Positions 59,505 through 64,000 of a stretch of DNA of 64,000 nucleotides are shown here, in pieces (positions within the stretch are counted from its first letter, which is position 1; each line of letters begins with the position of its first letter). The notes below the pieces were generated by a model. The model was not told the DNA's origin. It saw only the letters and a program-made list of their open reading frames with translations, and did no database searches. Source of the stretch: Gigaspora rosea. Its lineage: Eukaryota > Glomeromycota > Glomeromycetes > Diversisporales > Gigasporaceae. Both the position numbers and the translations under genes were made by a program. The stretch spans positions 101,520 to 165,519 of the forward strand of contig QKWP01001096.1 in the NCBI GenBank assembly GCA_003550325.1, given 5' to 3'.

Positions 59505-59700
59505 ATATTGGCCAATCAAATTTCAGGATCAGGTGCAATGTAAAATTCGAAGCGAAACTACCTTTCTACAAAAAACAAAAATAGCTTTAAATTTTAATTA
59601 AGATACACCTTCTGCGGCCTAATTAAAAATGTTCCTCGTGAAATTTTACTAAAAGATCGATCTAAACCTACACTGCTCTTACTCTAACCCCAACTATAAC
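59505..59700 (+). repeat. Dispersed ~200-bp repeat with telomere-like tail, copy 3
   Basis: ccaatcaaatttcaggatca, ggtgcaatg, aattcgaagcgaaacta, cttctgcggc and gttcctcgtgaaattttact, ending in ctctaaccccaac. Colinear with copies at 49105 and 58170. Confidence 0.6.
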
Positions 59701-59764
59701 GCGTTTTAGTTTTATACGCAACTTTTTACTTACCTTTGTTTTGACTGTCACGTTACACCTAGTG

Positions 59765-60060
59765 TTGGCGGTAGAATTACTGAATTACGGCATTACAGCT
59801 TTCTACTATATGGTAGAATTAATTACGGCACAGAACCCAATTGCCGTAAATATTATGTGCCGTAATGCCGCAATGCCATAATGCTGCAATGCCGTAATGT
59901 TGCAATGCCGTAATGCCGCAATGCCGTAATGCCGTAATGCCGTAATGCCGCAATGTCGTAATTCCGTAATGCCGTAATTCCGTAATGCCGTAATTCGTAA
60001 TATCATAATACTATAGATAGACTTTGCTTTGTAATAATGCGATACCGTAATACTATAGCA
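59765..60060. repeat. GCCGTAATG microsatellite-rich block
   Basis: At least a dozen 9-bp units (gccgtaatg with gccgcaatg variants) lie mainly at 59860-59995. The other-strand frame gives an RHYGITAL-type peptide, a repeat translation rather than a gene. Just downstream, ataggtggcacttacgtgcc then acctat (60084-60109) forms a hairpin. Confidence 0.7.
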
Positions 60061-60109
60061 TTATAATAATTATAACTAGTGCGATAGGTGGCACTTACGT
60101 GCCACCTAT

Positions 60110-61628
60110 ATTATTTGTTTGTTAATTTTATTGATAGTATGATTGATGGAATATTTTTTTGTATTATTTGTGATTTTTGGTAAAGTTTGTTAGGTGGATT
60201 AGTAAATTGATGTAAAATCGTGTATAGATAAATTTGTATAGTTATTATAGACTTGAATGAATTATAAAAGAGTGGTTTTTTTTTGTATTTTGTAGTATTT
60301 CGTTTAAGTTAAATTTTTTTATTTTGATTTAATTTATATTTTAATTATATGTTATGTTTAATACGAAAAATTTACAACATAAATATCATAAAATATAAAA
60401 TAGAAAGCTTTAAAATATTAGTTGTTATTTTGTATAAAAAAAATTTAGCTGAATTAATTTTGATTAGTTAGGTCCACATATTTTTATGTATTCGTCTTTA
60501 TATCATAAAATTTTTATGTCAAAAAGATAATTTATATTTGGCATTTATTAAATTACATAAATTTTTTAGTTATTAATTTTATTCATTATTTTGTAAAACA
60601 ATAAATAATTTTTAATTAATTACTATATGCGATCATAAATAAATTTTATTAATGAAAATTTTTTTGATAGATAAAATTTTATAATAATCTATGTAATATC
60701 TCAAACAGATGTACAGCTTTAATGATTCTATAGTTTTAAAAATTTTACTAAAGTTAATACTACGTCTCTACAAATAGAACTATAGAGCCATTTCTTTAGA
60801 AAATGAAACTAAACTAAGTTCTGTCTTCCTGTCTTTTCTTTAAGAAAAAAAATGCATAGAGTATTAAAATTTTTTCATATTTAAATAAAGAAATGACCCT
60901 ATAGCTCTATTTGTAGAAACAAAACATTGGCCTTTACAAAATTTTTTTTCCAGATCATCGAATTGTTAAAGTCGTATATCTATTTGAAATTTTGTAGTAA
61001 TTATCATAAAGTCATCATCTATTGATTGTTGTTTAAAAATTTTTATTAACGTTAATAAATTGTTATATTACTTCATATAGTTTTGATTTACAAAGTACCG
61101 CGCTCTTAATGAAACATGCATAATCAGACGATCAACACATATTATCAAATCGAAAATATGGTTTATGATTTACAAAGTACTGCGTTCTTAATATGACACG
61201 ACACGCATAATTAAACAATCTATGCATATAATCAAATCGAAAAACAAAAAACCCAGGTTTCATAATGGCAAGACGAAATGGCAAAGCAAAAGAAATTGAG
61301 AAGAATTGAAGGTGGAAATAGCTAAGGAAAACTGGTAGAAGCATTAACTTAGATAAATCAGTTAGCTTCATAAAAGTATAAAATTAAATTTAAACAATTG
61401 ATAAAAGGAAATCTTTCGTTGTATCGATAAGGGTCAATGATTATAATAAAGAAATTCTTGATATACATTAGTTGTTTTAATGTTAGCGAATAAACAGTAA
61501 GGTAGTATAAGAAAGTAAGCTCACCAAATCGTACATTTCATGACCAAAAATAGACAATAAAAATTTTATTTATAAATATATATAATATTACTTATCTATA
61601 TAGTTATTAATAATATTTAAAAAAAAAA
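60110..61628. other. Intergenic, nothing recognised
   Basis: AT-rich. An inverted pair around 60770-60925 (ctctacaaatagaactatag, then agccatttcttta, and its inverse) indicates another small foldback element. Confidence 0.45.
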
Positions 61629-61775
61629 GCATCCGTTCAAGTTGACGGTAAAGTCAACAGATCGAAAAGGGAGCTAAGCAGGGAGGTCCCGGCGTGGCGA
61701 CAATCACAGGAAACCAAGATGCTGGCAGGAAAAACCGGTTCAATCACTATCCAGTTTGAGGAAGGCGCAGGGTGA
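61629..61775 (+). other. Short GC-richer coding-like segment, 48 codons
   Basis: An open frame ending TGA at 61773-61775 includes VQVDGKVNRSKRELSRE, then VPAWRQSQETKMLAGKTGS, then ITIQFEEGAG. Its GC content is clearly above the surroundings and its composition is protein-like. No start codon is visible upstream. I do not recognise the family. It could be an exon or a transposon fragment. Confidence 0.3.
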
Positions 61776-61854
61776 AGATAAGTATTAATCAATTGCCTAA
61801 TTGAGATGTTTCACATGAAAATTAATATAACAAAGATTTATTGTAGATATAAAC

Positions 61855-64000
61855 GCACAGACATCAGGAAGGACTACGACGGCCCCAGAAAGGATGCAAA
61901 TTCGCAAAAACGAATATGATAGTGCAATCGAAGTAATTCCCTTTTAATAGATATATATCGTCCAAATGATTAATAAAGATAATTAATTCAACATATGCAG
62001 CAATATGGTTAGATGGCATTCGAACAATTTCAAGTGACTATGGCGGACATACACAGTCACGCACACATTTATGCGGAGTTAATCTGAGAACACCACATAG
62101 CATTCAAGAAATTAAAAGCTATGCACAATTAGAGCACAAGAGCGATAAATTATTGGAATAGTTCAAAACACAGACACTAATGAATATATGAAGCATTTGA
62201 TAAACTCCATTCTAAAAGAAGTCGACTGAATGGGAAATGTGGAATTTACAATCAATATAACATTTCAAAAGCATGGCGTCTAACGTGTGATTCTCAAAGA
62301 ACAACTCAAGGATGGACAAGTGGAAACGAAAAATTGTTAAATGTATTAAAGAATTTCAACTCAAAACCACTAAATATGCAGATGTGATCGAATGGATTCC
62401 TATCAATAGATTAGTTAACATTCGAAAATTGATAAGAGTAAATTCAATTCAATATTCTTGGCAGAATGATTGGATGGCAGACGAATAGTTACAGAGAAAT
62501 CTGGGAAATATACACAGTCACGCAAAACATCATGTAGAGTTGATCTAGAAATATTGCCTAACTCTCAGAGTTTGTTAGATTGAAAAGAATTTAAAGATCA
62601 CATACAATTAGAGAACAAGGAATATGAAATATATGGGATAAATGCATCTACAAACGAACATATGATAGGATGTGATAAACCTATTCAAAAGGCAACTTAG
62701 TAATGGAAAATCAAAACATTACAGTTCCATAGCGTGGTGCCAAACATATGACCCCAAAAAATGACAATGAAGGGACAAGCGGAAATAAAGATGTTGATGA
62801 TTATATTAAAGAAATTCAATTTAAAGCAACTGAATGTGGGGTTGTTGTCGAATGGAGTCCTTTTAATAGTCAATAACATCAAAAAACTAGTGAAGTGAAT
62901 CTGGTTCAGCATTTCGGCAACATGGCTAGCATTTCAGAAATATGGCTAGATAATACATGAATAGTTATAACGTGAATCTAGAAAAGATACACGATCACAT
63001 ATACTGTTTTCTATAAGTGATCTTAGAACATTGCCAACTTCACAAAATTTGTTGGATTTCTAAAAAGAATTTGAAGATCATGCGCAATTAAAGTATATAA
63101 AATATAAAGTGTATGGAATGACCCAAAATACATCTACTAACGAAGATATGATAGTATTTGATGAATTTAGTCTAAAAAACATCATCATAATGGACTTGGC
63201 AGAAGTTGTTACCGAGCAAACACCTCAACGGCATGGTGCCAACATGTGACACTCCAAAAAAAAAAAAAAACCAAAAAAAAACACAGTTCAAGGATGAAAT
63301 AGTAGAATAAACGAATTGATGAATGCATTAAGGAATTTCAACCTAAAGCCACTGAATATGACAATGTGATCGAATGGGTTCCATTCAATAGATTTGACAG
63401 CATTCAAAGAATTAATAAATATGAATTTGGTTCAATATTTCTTTCGCAAAATGGCTAGATGGTATATGAATAATTTCAAATAATACACAGTCAAGTACAT
63501 CATCATATAGGGTTAATCTTAAAACATTATCTAGTTCGGTTAGATTATATTAAAAAAAAAAAAAAAGCTAAAGCTTAAATGCAATTAACGGATAAAGAAT
63601 ATAAAGTGTTGAATGACTCAAAATATGGCTACTAACGAATATATGCTAGCAGACGACAAATTTCATTTCCAAAAAGAAATCATTCAAATCATTCAAAACG
63701 GAAAATGTGAAATTGTTATGGATATATACTCCAAAAGCTTGACATCAAGCTTATTTTCAAACAAGAGAATGGGACAGTGAAAATGGAGGAATTGATAATT
63801 GCATCAAAGAATTTTAGCTTAAAGCAACTAAATATCGAATGGATTCCTTCAACAAATTAAATAAAGTCAAAATAATTAGTGAAGATGGTTCGAATTCAGA
63901 AGCTTTGTCAATGTGGTTAGAAGGCATAAAAATAGTTATCGATATACTCGGGGAATATGTATGCTCATGTGCACTATCGCACAGAGCAGACCTTAAAACA
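61855..64000 (+). pseudogene. Tandem array of decayed kinase first-exon copies (Cys motif plus N-lobe), at least five units
   Basis: Each ~480-500-bp unit repeats one text: a Cys motif (NGKCGIYNQYN, then ISKAWRLTCD or IAWCQTYDP), a TTQGWTSGN linker, IKEFQLKTTKYADVIEWIP, a glycine-loop region, WLDGIRIVT, YTQSR, a beta3 block (VDLEILPNSQ), then a helix C/beta4-5 region ending YEIYGINASTNEHMI. Units begin near 61855 (partial), 62226, 62701, 63181 and 63686 (cut by the window end). Stops, shifts and loss of Cys ligands occur in every unit, and no catalytic loop (HRD) or DFG is found. The family resembles the 5' part of expanded Rhizophagus kinases. The array arose by tandem duplication of that exon. 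Confidence 0.7.

Noticed and set aside
59806-60006. 66-codon RHYGITAL-type frame
   Set aside because: A direct translation of the 9-bp gccgtaatg microsatellite.
61660-61710. Possible 5S-rRNA-like text (gggagctaagcagggaggtc)
   Set aside because: The 5S box and stem order is not met, and the segment lies in a 48-codon open frame.

Overview
The window looks like part of a very AT-rich fungal nuclear genome, most likely an arbuscular mycorrhizal fungus of the Glomeromycotina (Rhizophagus type). This is inferred from three things: Sel1-repeat/kinase genes, a WD-like/ion-transport protein of the kind amplified in that group, and a dense crowd of non-autonomous transposons. Introns are short (70-100 bp) GT-AG introns, with two longer ones. 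No tRNA, rRNA or CRISPR array was seen. One 272-bp run of N marks an assembly gap.

Layout. 1-1.16 kb holds nothing recognisable. 1.16-3.5 kb is a Sel1-repeat protein joined to a protein kinase, with small frame breaks. 3.5-11.2 kb is intergenic and transposon-rich: two MITEs, a hAT-type element with a perfect 8-bp target duplication, and an exactly periodic (327 bp) array of nested palindromes. 11.7-16.15 kb is a multi-exon TRP/polycystin-like ion channel gene. 16.86-17.13 kb is a relic of a TnpB/Fanzor-type zinc ribbon. 17.2-18.6 kb is another hAT-like element and 19.27 kb is the 5' stub of a GDPD gene.

19.56-32.0 kb is a ~137-bp satellite array split by a decayed ~10.6-kb LINE (ORF1 zinc knuckle, APE endonuclease, RT, C-terminal zinc finger, poly(A)). 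At least five further insertions sit in the LINE. One of these is a hAT element that itself carries a solo LTR. 32.3-33.1 kb is a two-exon hypothetical gene on the minus strand. 33.4-35.0 kb is a broken repeat-family protein gene (minus strand), abutting a broken copine gene (plus strand, 34.95-36.25 kb). 38.2-39.1 kb is a second Sel1-repeat gene and 42.3-43.4 kb a jacalin-lectin/coiled-coil gene.

44.9-46.4 kb is a hAT element that keeps the transposase dimerisation domain. It is a sister copy of the one inside the LINE. 46.4-61.6 kb is essentially gene-free: satellites, foldback elements, a repeat family with a telomere-like tail, a GCCGTAATG microsatellite and a Sel1 relic. 61.85-64 kb is a tandem array of decayed copies of a kinase first exon (Cys motif plus N-lobe).

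The intact or nearly intact genes are lineage-expanded signalling families rather than an operon-like system; no joint pathway is implied. Several genes are broken only by +/-1 changes in A/T homopolymers. Either assembly error or recent decay could explain this, and raw reads would decide.
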